Below are positions 1 to 8,041 of a DNA stretch of 64,000 nt, one piece after another. Below the pieces are notes generated by a model, which worked only from the letters and a program-made list of their open reading frames with translations, made no database searches and was not told where the DNA came from. The stretch is taken from contig CAXXWR010000003.1 in NCBI GenBank assembly GCA_963666805.2, positions 558,001 through 622,000 of the forward strand. The letters are read 5' to 3'. This stretch comes from Fusibacter sp963666805 (GTDB lineage Bacteria; Bacillota; Clostridia; Peptostreptococcales; Acidaminobacteraceae). Made by a program: the position numbers and the translations under genes. The stretch's first letter is position 1; each line of letters opens with the position of its first letter.

Positions 1-507
1 TAATCCGATAAATAGAAAAATAAGGCCAATACCATTAATCAGTAAAAATTCACGTTTTTTAGAATCCTTATTCCGAATTCTCATCATAATAAAGGTGGTC
101 AATAGAACGCCTAAGTAGGCTAGAAACATGACAATCATATTTTGAGATATGATTAACAGTGTCAATGCAGCGATCATGATTAGAAAACTGCGATAATAAA
201 TCGGTATCTGTTCATTTGGTATATAGACGCTTAATGCGTAATAAGAAAACCATACTATAAGTAGTATCGTCAAATAGAAGACAAGCAAGATTAGCATCGT
301 TCCTTTAGACATTTGTAATCTGCCAATCAAAGGAAGTATAAGCTCTGTCTGTCCATAATTAAAGAAATAAAAAAACATCAGAAAAAACGATAGCATAAAA
401 ACACTCACTATCAGCTGATGAATTCGCTTTAAATCTTTAATCCTTTTCAAGTAAAATGCACTAATCATCAACAAAATAATACAGAGAACTGGTCCATAAC
501 GAATCAT
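1..507 (-). CDS. Partial NuoL/MrpA-type proton-channel-like membrane protein (C-terminus beyond window)
   Basis: Open frame of 169 codons from an ATG at 507 to the window edge with no stop. A good ribosome site (TGGAGGAAAT) lies just upstream. The product is almost entirely hydrophobic, with about five predicted membrane helices. The stretch with ISQNMIVMFLAYLGVLL followed by a basic loop and a further helix resembles the region of NuoL/MrpA/DabB proteins where a helix ending in S-x-N-x(2)-V/F leads into the next transmembrane segment. This resemblance was judged by eye and is not a firm family assignment. The nearby Mrp/Mbh-type operon lacks such a subunit, which makes the match interesting, but this gene is divergent from it. 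Confidence 0.5.
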   Translation of the reverse strand, partial: MIRYGPVLCIILLMISAFYLKRIKDLKRIHQLIVSVFMLSFFLMFFYFFNYGQTELILPLIGRLQMSKGTMLILLVFYLTILLIVWFSYYALSVYIPNEQIPIYYRSFLIMIAALTLLIISQNMIVMFLAYLGVLLTTFIMMRIRNKDSKKREFLLINGIGLIFLFIGL

Positions 508-545
508 ATTATTTCCTCCATTTTTGAATGGTGATTAGCAATGTA

Positions 546-713
546 TTACCGGTTAATAAATATCTCGTAGACACTTAAAACAAGCATAATTGTAAAGAAT
601 ATTAAGATAAAATATGCCAGTACTAATCCACCTTTAATGATGGATAAAAGTGCTATAATGCCTATTAACGCCAGTACTACTTTGCCCCTCGTTGTTAGTT
701 TATATTTCTTCAT
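546..713 (-). CDS. Small two-helix membrane protein, 55 aa
   Basis: Short frame starting MKKYKLTTRGKVVLALIG, preceded by GGGGTGAATT as a plausible ribosome site. It has a basic cytoplasmic N-terminus and two hydrophobic stretches (about residues 12-22 and 29-48) separated by a KGG turn. It lies 38 bp upstream of, and on the same strand as, the partial NuoL-like gene, so the two are probably co-transcribed. I do not recognise a family. Confidence 0.5.
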   Translation of the reverse strand: MKKYKLTTRGKVVLALIGIIALLSIIKGGLVLAYFILIFFTIMLVLSVYEIFINR

Positions 714-856
714 AATTCACCCCACGAATCATTCTCTTAAAAAGATTTTACAACAATTTCATATTAATTTCCAGTCTTTTGTTAAATACAAAACATAAAG
801 CAACTTATTTCCTCCACTTCTTAATTGATTTAGGAGAAGAAAAAGACCGCTTTTGA

Positions 857-877
857 AACCCCATGGTGTAGGGGGTG
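857..877. other. Orphan G/C-rich hairpin in gene-free stretch
   Basis: In the 298-bp gap between the divergent genes, ACCCC and GGGGT arms face each other around an 8-nt loop (ATGGTGTA). The surroundings are otherwise A+T-rich. No oligo-T follows, and no gene on either strand would end here. It could be a relic of a mobile element or a small structured RNA. Nothing else supportable was seen between 714 and 941. Confidence 0.25.
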
Positions 878-941
878 TTGATTTCAGCTAATATCAGCCC
901 TTCAAGCCTCATCGGTTAAACTCGTGAAAGCTTTAACTTAA

Positions 942-970
942 TTGAAAATAGTTTTCACTTCATATATAAT
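942..970 (+). promoter_or_regulatory. SigA-type promoter of ccdA operon
   Basis: TTGAAA at 942-947, a 17-bp spacer and a perfect TATAAT at 965-970. It lies 41 bp before the ccdA start, so it probably drives ccdA, the TlpA-like gene and possibly the peptidase. Confidence 0.75.
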
Positions 971-1011
971 AATGACATTACTATCACCTAAAATACGATA
1001 AGGAGTGGCTA

Positions 1012-1716
1012 ATGTTATTTGAAGTTAATGGCTTAACAGCTTTCACAGCAGGTGTTGTGAGTTTTCTCTCTCCCTGCTTACTGCCTCTTATTCCCGCTTA
1101 TATTATGTATCTGACAGGCAGTTTTGATTCTACGGGTAAAACCCAACTGAAAAAAACACTTGTACAAACCCTCTCTTTTATCCTTGGGTTTACACTGGTT
1201 TTTATGTTGCTAGGCATCTCAGCAAGTGCTCTAGGACAAGTCTTTTCGAGACATAAATTATTACTTGCTAAAATTAGTGGTCTTTTTATCATTGCTTTTG
1301 GAATACACATGACTGGTCTTGTTAAGATACCCTTTTTATCTCGAGACTATCGCCAAAACAAACCTTTAAAGAAAACAAATATGCTATCGGCAATTGGCAT
1401 GGGAATGGCTTTTGCTTTTGGATGGACACCTTGTTTCGGCCCTGTTCTTGGTGCTATTTTAGCATCTACTGCTGCTTTTTCAAATCATGTTATAGATGGT
1501 GTTATCATGTTGGGAATTTATTCACTCGGCATGGCAATTCCTTTCTTAATTACAGCCTTATTTATTGGTTTCTTTGACCAATATATAGTCAAGATAAGTC
1601 GCCATACTGAGTGGCTTAACAGAGTTGCTGGTTTCGTTATGATTGTTTTTGGAATACTCATGTTAACAGGCAAACTCACCATTATTGCTAATTTTTTACT
1701 GAACCTCATTGGTTAA
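1012..1716 (+). CDS. ccdA: CcdA/DsbD-type thiol-disulfide membrane transporter
   Basis: Six-helix membrane protein of 234 aa, the usual CcdA length. It shows the two half-site motifs of the family: FLSPCLLPLIPAY near residue 20 and FGWTPCFGPVLGA near residue 140, each with a Pro-Cys core. CcdA carries reducing equivalents from cytoplasmic thioredoxin across the membrane to extracytoplasmic thioredoxin-like proteins. The next gene encodes just such a lipoprotein, which supports the call. AAGGAG sits 6 bp before the ATG, and a strong promoter lies upstream. The final acceptor (cytochrome c maturation, sporulation or methionine sulfoxide repair) cannot be told from here. Confidence 0.9.
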   Translation: MLFEVNGLTAFTAGVVSFLSPCLLPLIPAYIMYLTGSFDSTGKTQLKKTLVQTLSFILGFTLVFMLLGISASALGQVFSRHKLLLAKISGLFIIAFGIHMTGLVKIPFLSRDYRQNKPLKKTNMLSAIGMGMAFAFGWTPCFGPVLGAILASTAAFSNHVIDGVIMLGIYSLGMAIPFLITALFIGFFDQYIVKISRHTEWLNRVAGFVMIVFGILMLTGKLTIIANFLLNLIG

Positions 1717-1743
1717 ATCTAACTCAACAAAGGAGATTATCTT

Positions 1744-2442
1744 ATGAAACGACATATTGGGGTCATTGGCTTGATCCTTTTAATGACAATCGCACTTATT
1801 GGATGTTCATCAGCGAATGGTCCAGCCGTTCCTGAAACGCTCAATGATACAATCGAAAATAACCAGACATCAACAGATAAAGATACTGATGATTCTGTTC
1901 AAGACGCTGATAAAGATACACCTAATCAAGAACCAGCTGATAAAGAAAATGAAACCAATCAAGAGGATCAAGAGAATTCATCTGAAAGCGAGAATGCTGG
2001 CGACACCGAATCAGAAAGAGAACCTTATTATTTTGACAATTTAGAACTCACTACTCTTGACGGTGAAACCGCTCATCTCCATGACTATGAAGGTCAGCTC
2101 ATTATTCTTAATTTCTGGGCTACTTGGTGTAAATACTGCGTTAAAGAAATGCCTCTTCTTGATGAGCTCAACGCAAAAGATGGCTACACTGTCCTCGCAG
2201 TTAATGTCGGAGAAGATCCTGATACTGTCAATACTTACCTTGAAGACTATGATTATAGCATGCCTATTATGATGGATGAAAAAAATGAACTGGCTGCCTC
2301 TTTTGGTGTTAATGCTTTTCCGACCAGTATTTTTATCGGTCCTGACTTTGAGTACTATTATACTTTCCCTGGTATGATTGATGATGCTACTCTTAACCAA
2401 TTGCTAGATGCTATCCAATCTTATCAAGATTCTAAAGAATAA
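1744..2442 (+). CDS. TlpA/ResA-like thioredoxin lipoprotein
   Basis: 232-aa secreted thioredoxin. A signal peptide ends in the lipobox L-I-G-C (Cys21), so the mature protein is probably lipid-anchored on the outer face of the membrane. Residues about 22-95 are a very acidic Asp/Glu/Asn/Gln-rich spacer. A TlpA-like domain follows, with NFWATWCKYC holding the redox pair Cys129 and Cys132. The cis-Pro region reads NAFPTSIFI. It is the expected electron acceptor of CcdA, encoded 27 bp upstream, so the pair forms an extracytoplasmic disulfide-reducing system. Confidence 0.88.
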   Translation: MKRHIGVIGLILLMTIALIGCSSANGPAVPETLNDTIENNQTSTDKDTDDSVQDADKDTPNQEPADKENETNQEDQENSSESENAGDTESEREPYYFDNLELTTLDGETAHLHDYEGQLIILNFWATWCKYCVKEMPLLDELNAKDGYTVLAVNVGEDPDTVNTYLEDYDYSMPIMMDEKNELAASFGVNAFPTSIFIGPDFEYYYTFPGMIDDATLNQLLDAIQSYQDSKE

Positions 2443-2493
2443 ACGTGATACAATAATGATAGATTGAATAAAACACATGGATAGGAGGTTAAT

Positions 2494-3531
2494 ATGATTC
2501 AACTCAACCAATCATACTTTATGGCAAAAATTGAAACACTCTTAAACACAGACAGTCCTAGTGGCTACACTCATCAGATGATGGAAACTATCGCTCAATG
2601 GACAGACTCTCTTGGTTACGAATTTGAATATTCTAATAAAGGTGGCGGGATTATTACCGTTCCTGGAGAAAACCAACACCACACAATTGGATTGTCCGCT
2701 CATGTGGATACACTTGGTTGCATGGTGAGAAGTATCACCTCAAAAGGCACTTTAAAATTCACCTTAATTGGGTCACCGATTCCACCTACTCTAGACAGTG
2801 AATATGTGAGAATCTATACCCGTGAAGGAAAGGTTTATACAGGCACTATTTTAAGTGAATCTCCTGCTGCACACGTTTTTAAAGATGCCGCTTCAAAAGA
2901 ACGTAAACCCGATACTATGGAAGTCAGATTAGATGAAAAAGTGACTTGTAAAGAAGATGTCGAAAAATTGGGGATTATGACTGGTGATTTTATTTGTATT
3001 GATACTAAAACCACCTTTGTAAATGGTTTTGTTAAATCACGTTTTCTCGATGATAAAGCTTCTGTAGCTTGTATCTTTGGGGCACTTGAATACTTATCAA
3101 CTCACAATATCAAACCACGTCATCAAACCAAAATATTAATTAGCAACTACGAAGAGGTCGGTCATGGGGCTTCCTTTATTCCAAGCGACATCGCTGAAAT
3201 GCTTGCCGTTGATATGGGCTGTATTGGTGATGATCTTTCTTGTACAGAGTACGACGTTTCCATATGTGCCAAAGATTCTAGCGGTCCTTATGATTACCAC
3301 ATGGTTTCACGCTTGATTGAACTGTCAAAGAAATATGAACTGCCTTATGCTGTTGATATTTATCCTTATTATGGTTCCGATGTCAGTGCTGCACTTAGAG
3401 CGGGTAATAATATTAAAGGTGCTTTAATCGGCCCCGGTGTGCATGCCTCTCATGGGATGGAAAGAACGCATTATGAAGGACTTGAAGCTACTATGAAATT
3501 GATTATTGCTTACCTGACTGAAGCTGAATAA
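2494..3531 (+). CDS. M42 family metallo-aminopeptidase
   Basis: 345-aa cytoplasmic metallopeptidase. Metal-ligand motifs of family M42 are visible in order: LSAHVDTLG (His, Asp), SRFLDDKASV (bridging Asp), NYEEVGHGAS (catalytic Glu-Glu), AVDMGC (Asp) and a C-terminal GPGVHASHGMER (His). Members cleave N-terminal residues from peptides as large tetrahedral or dodecameric assemblies. AGGAGG precedes the ATG. It follows the TlpA-like gene by 51 bp and ends before a strong terminator, so it may be the last gene of the ccdA operon. Exact substrate preference cannot be read from sequence. Confidence 0.9.
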   Translation: MIQLNQSYFMAKIETLLNTDSPSGYTHQMMETIAQWTDSLGYEFEYSNKGGGIITVPGENQHHTIGLSAHVDTLGCMVRSITSKGTLKFTLIGSPIPPTLDSEYVRIYTREGKVYTGTILSESPAAHVFKDAASKERKPDTMEVRLDEKVTCKEDVEKLGIMTGDFICIDTKTTFVNGFVKSRFLDDKASVACIFGALEYLSTHNIKPRHQTKILISNYEEVGHGASFIPSDIAEMLAVDMGCIGDDLSCTEYDVSICAKDSSGPYDYHMVSRLIELSKKYELPYAVDIYPYYGSDVSAALRAGNNIKGALIGPGVHASHGMERTHYEGLEATMKLIIAYLTEAE

Positions 3532-3565
3532 TCTAAAATTAAAATCACACATGCCTTAAAACTTG

Positions 3566-3618
3566 AACCGCCCACCAAAATGAGTTCTTCAACACTCACT
3601 TTTGGTGGGCGGTTTTTT
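3566..3618 (+). terminator. Terminator after M42 peptidase
   Basis: A 15-bp G+C-rich arm (AACCGCCCACCAAAA) plus TGAGT pairs with ACTCA and the reverse complement (one bulged C), followed by six T residues. Confidence 0.92.
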
Positions 3619-3642
3619 ATTCAGAGGGGTGAATTTTTTTGG

Positions 3643-3669
3643 TTGAAAAAACGTTTATCTGGGTATACT
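3643..3669 (+). promoter_or_regulatory. Possible promoter of antiporter operon
   Basis: TTGAAA at 3643-3648 and TATACT at 3664-3669 are only 15 bp apart, short for SigA. It is the best candidate between the terminator and mrpE. Confidence 0.3.
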
Positions 3670-3714
3670 TGTTACAATATGACTATTTACCCCTTTATTT
3701 TAAAAGGAGTGCCT

Positions 3715-4191
3715 ATGAAACGTCAACTCTATTACATTCAAATTTTTGCAATACTCACACTCTTTTGGGCTATATTAAGAGAATCTTTTTCGGTTCAATC
3801 ATTACTCTTTGGCCTTTTAATCTCTGTTATTACTGTTTTTTCATCTGAAAAATTCTTGCTCAAAGATTCCTACTATGACCGCTATCCTTATCATATCATT
3901 CACATGATTGTTTACGGTTTCTTTTTAATCATCGAAATCTACAAAGCAGGATTAAGTGTGGCTCTGTCCATTATTACTGGCAATATTAATATAGATGTCG
4001 TTGATATCACAACAGATATTAATGACCCTTATAAGAAAAGTATCTTAGCCAATTCAATCACCTTAACACCTGGGACAGTTACACTGGATATGAACGGAAA
4101 CCTGATTAAAGTTCTTTGGCTTAATACCCAGACTAAACAACCTATTATTGCAGGCAAAATGATAAAAGGACGATTAGAAAGGAGACTCTAA
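3715..4191 (+). CDS. mrpE: Antiporter subunit MrpE/MbhA
   Basis: 158-aa protein with two N-terminal membrane helices and a cytoplasmic C-terminal part containing ANSITLTPGTVTLD, the hallmark of the MnhE/MrpE/MbhA family. The start is the ATG at 3715 preceded by AAAAGGAG; an upstream in-frame ATG at 3580 lies inside the preceding terminator hairpin and is rejected. Its stop overlaps the next ATG by one base. It is the first gene of an eight-gene operon. MrpE helps assemble or stabilise the cation/proton antiporter complex in the membrane. Confidence 0.9.
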   Translation: MKRQLYYIQIFAILTLFWAILRESFSVQSLLFGLLISVITVFSSEKFLLKDSYYDRYPYHIIHMIVYGFFLIIEIYKAGLSVALSIITGNINIDVVDITTDINDPYKKSILANSITLTPGTVTLDMNGNLIKVLWLNTQTKQPIIAGKMIKGRLERRL

Positions 4192-4445
4192 TGATTTACG
4201 CCATTATCATACTGATTATTTTGAGCCTCTTTACTGCCCTAAGAATTATTATAGGACCTACGATTTGGGATCGTTTATTAGGTCTTAATCTCTTTGCAGC
4301 TCAGCTCTTAATCCTGATTGTTCTTATTGCTCTTTTTAGAGAGACAACCTATATTTTAGATTTAGCACTTGTTTACGCACTTTTTGGCTTTATAGGGATT
4401 ATCTTTATCTCTATCTATATACAACAAGGAAAGGATAAATACTGA
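4191..4445 (+). CDS. mrpF: Antiporter subunit MrpF/MbhB
   Basis: 84-aa three-helix protein with the family signature R-I-I-x-G-P-T-x-x-D-R-L-L-G-L-N near residues 17-33. This is the MnhF/MrpF/MbhB small membrane subunit. It is translationally coupled to both neighbours (one-base overlaps). Confidence 0.9.
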   Translation: MIYAIIILIILSLFTALRIIIGPTIWDRLLGLNLFAAQLLILIVLIALFRETTYILDLALVYALFGFIGIIFISIYIQQGKDKY

Positions 4446-4738
4446 TGTTCGAAACCATTGGCATTGTACTCATCTATATTGGCATCGCTTTTATTGCACT
4501 AGGGGTGATTGGCATCTATCGTTTTAGAAATCTTTACCCACGTGCACTCGTTGCCTCACTTATTGACACCGTTGGTTTTATAACGATTATGACTGGCATC
4601 ATCTTTTACAAAGGCTGGTCTAATTTTTCATTAAAATCAATCTTGATTATTGTCATTGTTCTGACTATTAACCCCCTCATTACACACTCTATTGTGCGTT
4701 CCGCTTATAAAAGTGGCTACAAGGTGAAAAAAGGGTAA
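4445..4738 (+). CDS. mrpG: Antiporter subunit MrpG/MbhC
   Basis: 97-aa three-helix membrane protein. G-V-I-G-I-Y-R-F-x-N-L-Y-P-R-x-x-A near residues 20-35 matches MnhG/MrpG/MbhC, as does the C-terminal NPLITHSIVRSAY. The start overlaps the mrpF stop by one base. Confidence 0.9.
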   Translation: MFETIGIVLIYIGIAFIALGVIGIYRFRNLYPRALVASLIDTVGFITIMTGIIFYKGWSNFSLKSILIIVIVLTINPLITHSIVRSAYKSGYKVKKG

Positions 4739-4758
4739 TTGGAAAAGGAGTAACTTTT

Positions 4759-5289
4759 ATGATTCAAATGCTACTTATTCTATCCATTATATTGGCTGTC
4801 ATGGCCATACAAACACGAAAACTTAGAAACTCCGTCATCTATCTCGGTGCATTTTCTATGTGTTTAGCCCTCATCTACTTACTTTATCATGCACCTGATG
4901 TGGCAATTGCAGAAGCCATTATTGGAAGTTCACTCTCGACCATCCTACTGCTGGTGGCACTTCAAAAATATAAAGTATTTAATATCTACTATCAAATCAA
5001 TGAAGAAGAAGTTCAAGACTCTCATGTCTTTTCAACACAGAAACAACAACTGCTTAAAATTATTGAATCCTATTGCAACAAACAAGAACTTGAAGCACAT
5101 GTTATCTACACAGTAGAAGAAGTCCCTCAAATCCTTCATCACGACTATGCGCTTGTGATTGAAGAAAAAGAAGGACAGATTAATATATATGGGCATCCAG
5201 AAAACTACAAATTTAATGCCTTAATTAACCTACTTCAGGGGTCTCATCCTGAAATTACCTATATTCAAGTGAAGGAGGAGATTATATGA
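4759..5289 (+). CDS. DUF4040 (MbhD / MrpA C-terminal) subunit with extra cytoplasmic domain
   Basis: 176 aa. Residues 1-75 are three helices with APDVAIAEAIIGSSLSTILLLVAL, the DUF4040 signature found in MbhD and near the C-terminus of full-length MrpA. Here it is a free-standing gene, as in Mbh-type operons. Residues about 80-176 form a soluble charged domain (from QINEEEV to the end), much longer than a typical MbhD tail. I cannot assign that domain; its alternating strands and helices suggest a small alpha/beta fold facing the cytoplasm, perhaps sensory or assembly-related. AAAAGGAG precedes the ATG, and the stop overlaps the next gene by 4 bp. Confidence 0.8.
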   Translation: MIQMLLILSIILAVMAIQTRKLRNSVIYLGAFSMCLALIYLLYHAPDVAIAEAIIGSSLSTILLLVALQKYKVFNIYYQINEEEVQDSHVFSTQKQQLLKIIESYCNKQELEAHVIYTVEEVPQILHHDYALVIEEKEGQINIYGHPENYKFNALINLLQGSHPEITYIQVKEEII

Positions 5290-5558
5290 GGCGAAAGTTT
5301 TTAGCAGGTTTTATAAGCATTATCGGGCTTGGAACATTAATCGCTTTTAACTATCAAATTCCCCATCCAATTCTCCCTATGAGACAATACTATTTAACCC
5401 ATGCCCTGCTTGAAACCGGTTCTCCTAATGTCGTCACTGCGATTTATCTAAATTATCGCTATTATGATACCCTTTTTGAAGCATTAATGCTCCTCATTAG
5501 TATTATTGCAGTTATCTTTATGTCTGTTCACGAAGAAGAGGAGGTAGACGATGAATGA
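5286..5558 (+). CDS. MbhE-like subunit
   Basis: 90-aa protein with two helices. The segment HYLTHALLETGSPNVVTAIYLNYRYYDTLFEALMLL (here beginning YYLTHALLETG) is the conserved core of MbhE, equivalent to the end of the MrpA C-terminal region. It overlaps the DUF4040 gene by 4 bp and mrpB by 8 bp, so translation is coupled. The acidic C-terminus (EEEEVDDE-like) faces the cytoplasm. Confidence 0.8.
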   Translation: MRRKFLAGFISIIGLGTLIAFNYQIPHPILPMRQYYLTHALLETGSPNVVTAIYLNYRYYDTLFEALMLLISIIAVIFMSVHEEEEVDDE

Positions 5559-5937
5559 TCATTCAGAATTACTTTCGGTTTCACTGGGGATTCTTTACCC
5601 GATTATCTTAATATTTGGAATTTATGTCATTGTAAGTGGTCATCTTTCACCCGGTGGCGGTTTTCAAGGGGGTGCCATCCTCTCTGCTGTTATGATTGTT
5701 AAATACCTTATTCAACCAATCAATGACACACCCCTCAATAAAATTCAAACCATTGAAAAGCTTACATTACTCTTAATACTTCTCATCCCCCTCTTATTTA
5801 TTTATATGGGGCTCAACCAAATCTTTCCTGCACTTAATCCTTACTACTTAATTGTTGTTAATAGCCTTATCGGTCTTAAGGTCGCTTGCGGGATGACTAT
5901 CATTTTTATACGCTTTGTCTTTTATGAAATACGCTAA
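5551..5937 (+). CDS. mrpB: Antiporter subunit MrpB/MbhF
   Basis: 128 aa, four helices. G-H-L-S-P-G-G-G-F-Q-G-G-A near residue 30 is the diagnostic MnhB/MrpB/MbhF motif. It lies between MbhE and MrpC as in Mbh-type clusters. Confidence 0.92.
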   Translation: MNDHSELLSVSLGILYPIILIFGIYVIVSGHLSPGGGFQGGAILSAVMIVKYLIQPINDTPLNKIQTIEKLTLLLILLIPLLFIYMGLNQIFPALNPYYLIVVNSLIGLKVACGMTIIFIRFVFYEIR

Positions 5938-5990
5938 TGCGCTCAAATTTTTAAGGAAGCGCAATCAAATTATATCGAAAGGAGACACCG

Positions 5991-6332
5991 ATGACAGTTA
6001 TTAATGGCGAAACGGTTGGCATTATCTTATTTTTTGTTGGCATTTATGGTATCATTGCACGTCGCAATATTATTAAAACCATCATTAGTCTATGCATCAT
6101 ACAAGCCGCCGTCATTTTATTTTTTATTTCCACTGACGCACAAAGTGCCCCTATTGGGACAGTGCTTCCAACAACAGCTGCCGATCCCGTGCCCCAAGCA
6201 CTTATGATTACAGCAATCGTTGTAGGTATTTCTGTCACTGCGGTTTCTTTAACCATGTTTATTACGCTTTATCATAAATACGGTTCAACTAACTGGAATA
6301 AAGTTAAAAAGAAAAGGGAGGAACAACTATGA
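5991..6332 (+). CDS. mrpC: Antiporter subunit MrpC/MbhG (NuoK-like)
   Basis: 113-aa three-helix protein homologous to complex I subunit NuoK. A-D-P-V-P-Q-A-L-M-I-T-A-I-V is the conserved helix-2/3 motif of MrpC. AAAGGAG precedes the ATG; a 53-bp gap separates it from mrpB, the longest gap in this operon. It overlaps mrpD by 4 bp. Confidence 0.92.
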   Translation: MTVINGETVGIILFFVGIYGIIARRNIIKTIISLCIIQAAVILFFISTDAQSAPIGTVLPTTAADPVPQALMITAIVVGISVTAVSLTMFITLYHKYGSTNWNKVKKKREEQL

Positions 6333-7942
6333 TTGTATTTATTCTTCTTCCCATCTTTTTAGGCCTTATCTTATATGTCTTTAAAAGTAAATATGCCCAG
6401 TATATAACCCTGATAATCCAATTTGGACTTTTGGTGTATTTAACAATGATTGGAAGTCCTGATACACCTGTCACTTATAATCTTACAGGTTACGATGCCC
6501 CTTTTGGTATGCGTTTAACTTATGACCGTCTAAGTTTTATGATGCTCTTGCTCAACAATCTTATCTTTTTTGTATCCATGCTTTATAACCTATACAAATC
6601 TTATATGAATAGGCTCTTTTTATTTATATTTTTAAGTGTCCAAGGGATTATAAACGGCATCTTTTTATCAAGCGACCTCTTTAATATTTATATTCTAATG
6701 GAAGTTTCAGCAGTCGCTGTCAGTATTCTTATTATGTATAAAAAAGATTCTCAATCCATGTATGACGGCATGATTTATCTCCTAGCCAATATGTTTTCCA
6801 TGACCTTCTTCCTCATGGGGATTGGTATCCTCTATAAGCAGACGGGATTACTGGATATTTATACTTTAAAACCGGTCTTAAACGATCCAAAGACACTCGC
6901 CTTGCCTTACGCTTTTCTATTAACCGGTGTGTCCCTTAAATCAGCTATTATGCCTCTCTTTAGTTGGCTTCCCAAAGCACATGCAACTGCCAGCGCACCG
7001 TCTATTGTATCGGCTGTTTTATCTGGAATATATGTGAAAACAGGTATCTATCTTTTAATTCGACTTCACACTCTTTTTGAGGTGGTCAATATCCATAATC
7101 TGATTATTATTGTCGGTTTTTTCACCGCTATTCTTGGTTTTCTCTTTGCCATTTCTCAAAAGGATATTAAAAGGATTCTCGCCTACCACACTATTTCTCA
7201 AATCGGTTTAATCTTAATTGGAATCGGCAGTACCAATGACGCTGCTTTTTCAGGTGGAATTTATCATATCTTTAATCACGGTATTTTTAAGGCACTCTTA
7301 TTTCTGATTGCAGGTAATTTAACCACCCTTTATCATACAAGAGATATCACCCAAATGAACAATCTTTGGTCTAAGTCTAAATTTCTATCCATTATATTAA
7401 TGGTTGCCATTTTCAGTATCACAGGAGCGCCTTTCTTTAGTGGTAGCTATTCAAAATACTATATTGGTTATGCGACGTCTTTTCATTCTTTGATGATTAT
7501 CATTAACCTTGGAACCCTTTACTCATTCAGCAAATTCGTCCATGTTATTTTGCCTTCAAGTAAAGTCAGCATTGATCCCCATCACGAATCCTCTGACCAT
7601 GCAATCCACATTTCTTCAACAGGTCATAGCATTATGAATAACCAAAAAACGTCTTTAATGATTCTTGCCTTACTTTCGCTTTGTCTGGGAATTCTAGGCG
7701 ACTTTTTAATTCAATGGCTCGTTGGATTTGAAGGTCACTTGCCACTTATGTCTCAACTTCAAAAGATTCCAGAATATCTGATTTTACTTGCGGTCACTGG
7801 TATCTTGTATCATTTTAAAATTCATGATTTTAAACTTTTCAAATTTTTTAAAGGGATTGACTTAAACTTCAATCAAATCTGCATCGCCGTGGTATCTTTC
7901 TTTGCACTGATGTTTTCTTATCTTGAGTTTATTGTCATTTAA
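6329..7942 (+). CDS. mrpD: Antiporter subunit MrpD/MbhH
   Basis: 537-aa multi-helix protein of the NuoL/M/N-MrpD family, the proton- or sodium-translocating subunit. Key residues are present: the buried Glu in FNIYILMEVSAV and the helix-7 Lys in GVSLKSAIMPLFSWLPKAH, with the downstream AYHTISQIG segment. A loop near residues 415-435 is unusually His-rich (six His within 18 residues). The gene ends 42 bp before a strong bidirectional terminator and closes the operon. No hydrogenase or other redox subunit follows, so the complex is an antiporter rather than an Mbh enzyme, unless its partners are encoded elsewhere. Confidence 0.93.
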   Translation: MIVFILLPIFLGLILYVFKSKYAQYITLIIQFGLLVYLTMIGSPDTPVTYNLTGYDAPFGMRLTYDRLSFMMLLLNNLIFFVSMLYNLYKSYMNRLFLFIFLSVQGIINGIFLSSDLFNIYILMEVSAVAVSILIMYKKDSQSMYDGMIYLLANMFSMTFFLMGIGILYKQTGLLDIYTLKPVLNDPKTLALPYAFLLTGVSLKSAIMPLFSWLPKAHATASAPSIVSAVLSGIYVKTGIYLLIRLHTLFEVVNIHNLIIIVGFFTAILGFLFAISQKDIKRILAYHTISQIGLILIGIGSTNDAAFSGGIYHIFNHGIFKALLFLIAGNLTTLYHTRDITQMNNLWSKSKFLSIILMVAIFSITGAPFFSGSYSKYYIGYATSFHSLMIIINLGTLYSFSKFVHVILPSSKVSIDPHHESSDHAIHISSTGHSIMNNQKTSLMILALLSLCLGILGDFLIQWLVGFEGHLPLMSQLQKIPEYLILLAVTGILYHFKIHDFKLFKFFKGIDLNFNQICIAVVSFFALMFSYLEFIVI

Positions 7943-7984
7943 CCTTAAAATCAATGTCCCTCACTTAAGGTCATTCTAAGTCAA

Positions 7985-8015
7985 AATAAGCCCACTCCAA
8001 AGGAGTGGGCTTATT
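7985..8015. terminator. Bidirectional terminator mrpD/degV
   Basis: A perfect 14-bp stem (AATAAGCCCACTCC and its complement) with an AAA loop, lying between convergent genes. A/T tails on both sides allow use in either direction. Confidence 0.9.
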
Positions 8016-8041
8016 AATATAATCATGCCATGTTATTCATT

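Noticed and set aside
857..935. Hammerhead-like ribozyme (GATGAG and GAAA pieces on the minus strand)
   Set aside because: The three required stems could not be formed around the core; only a simple hairpin is supported.
1799..2400. Overlapping frames in the TlpA-like gene on both strands
   Set aside because: Shadows of a biased acidic-repeat coding sequence; no ribosome sites.
3580..3714. N-terminal extension of MrpE from an ATG at 3580
   Set aside because: That ATG lies inside the terminator hairpin and has no ribosome site; ATG 3715 has AAAAGGAG and gives the family length.
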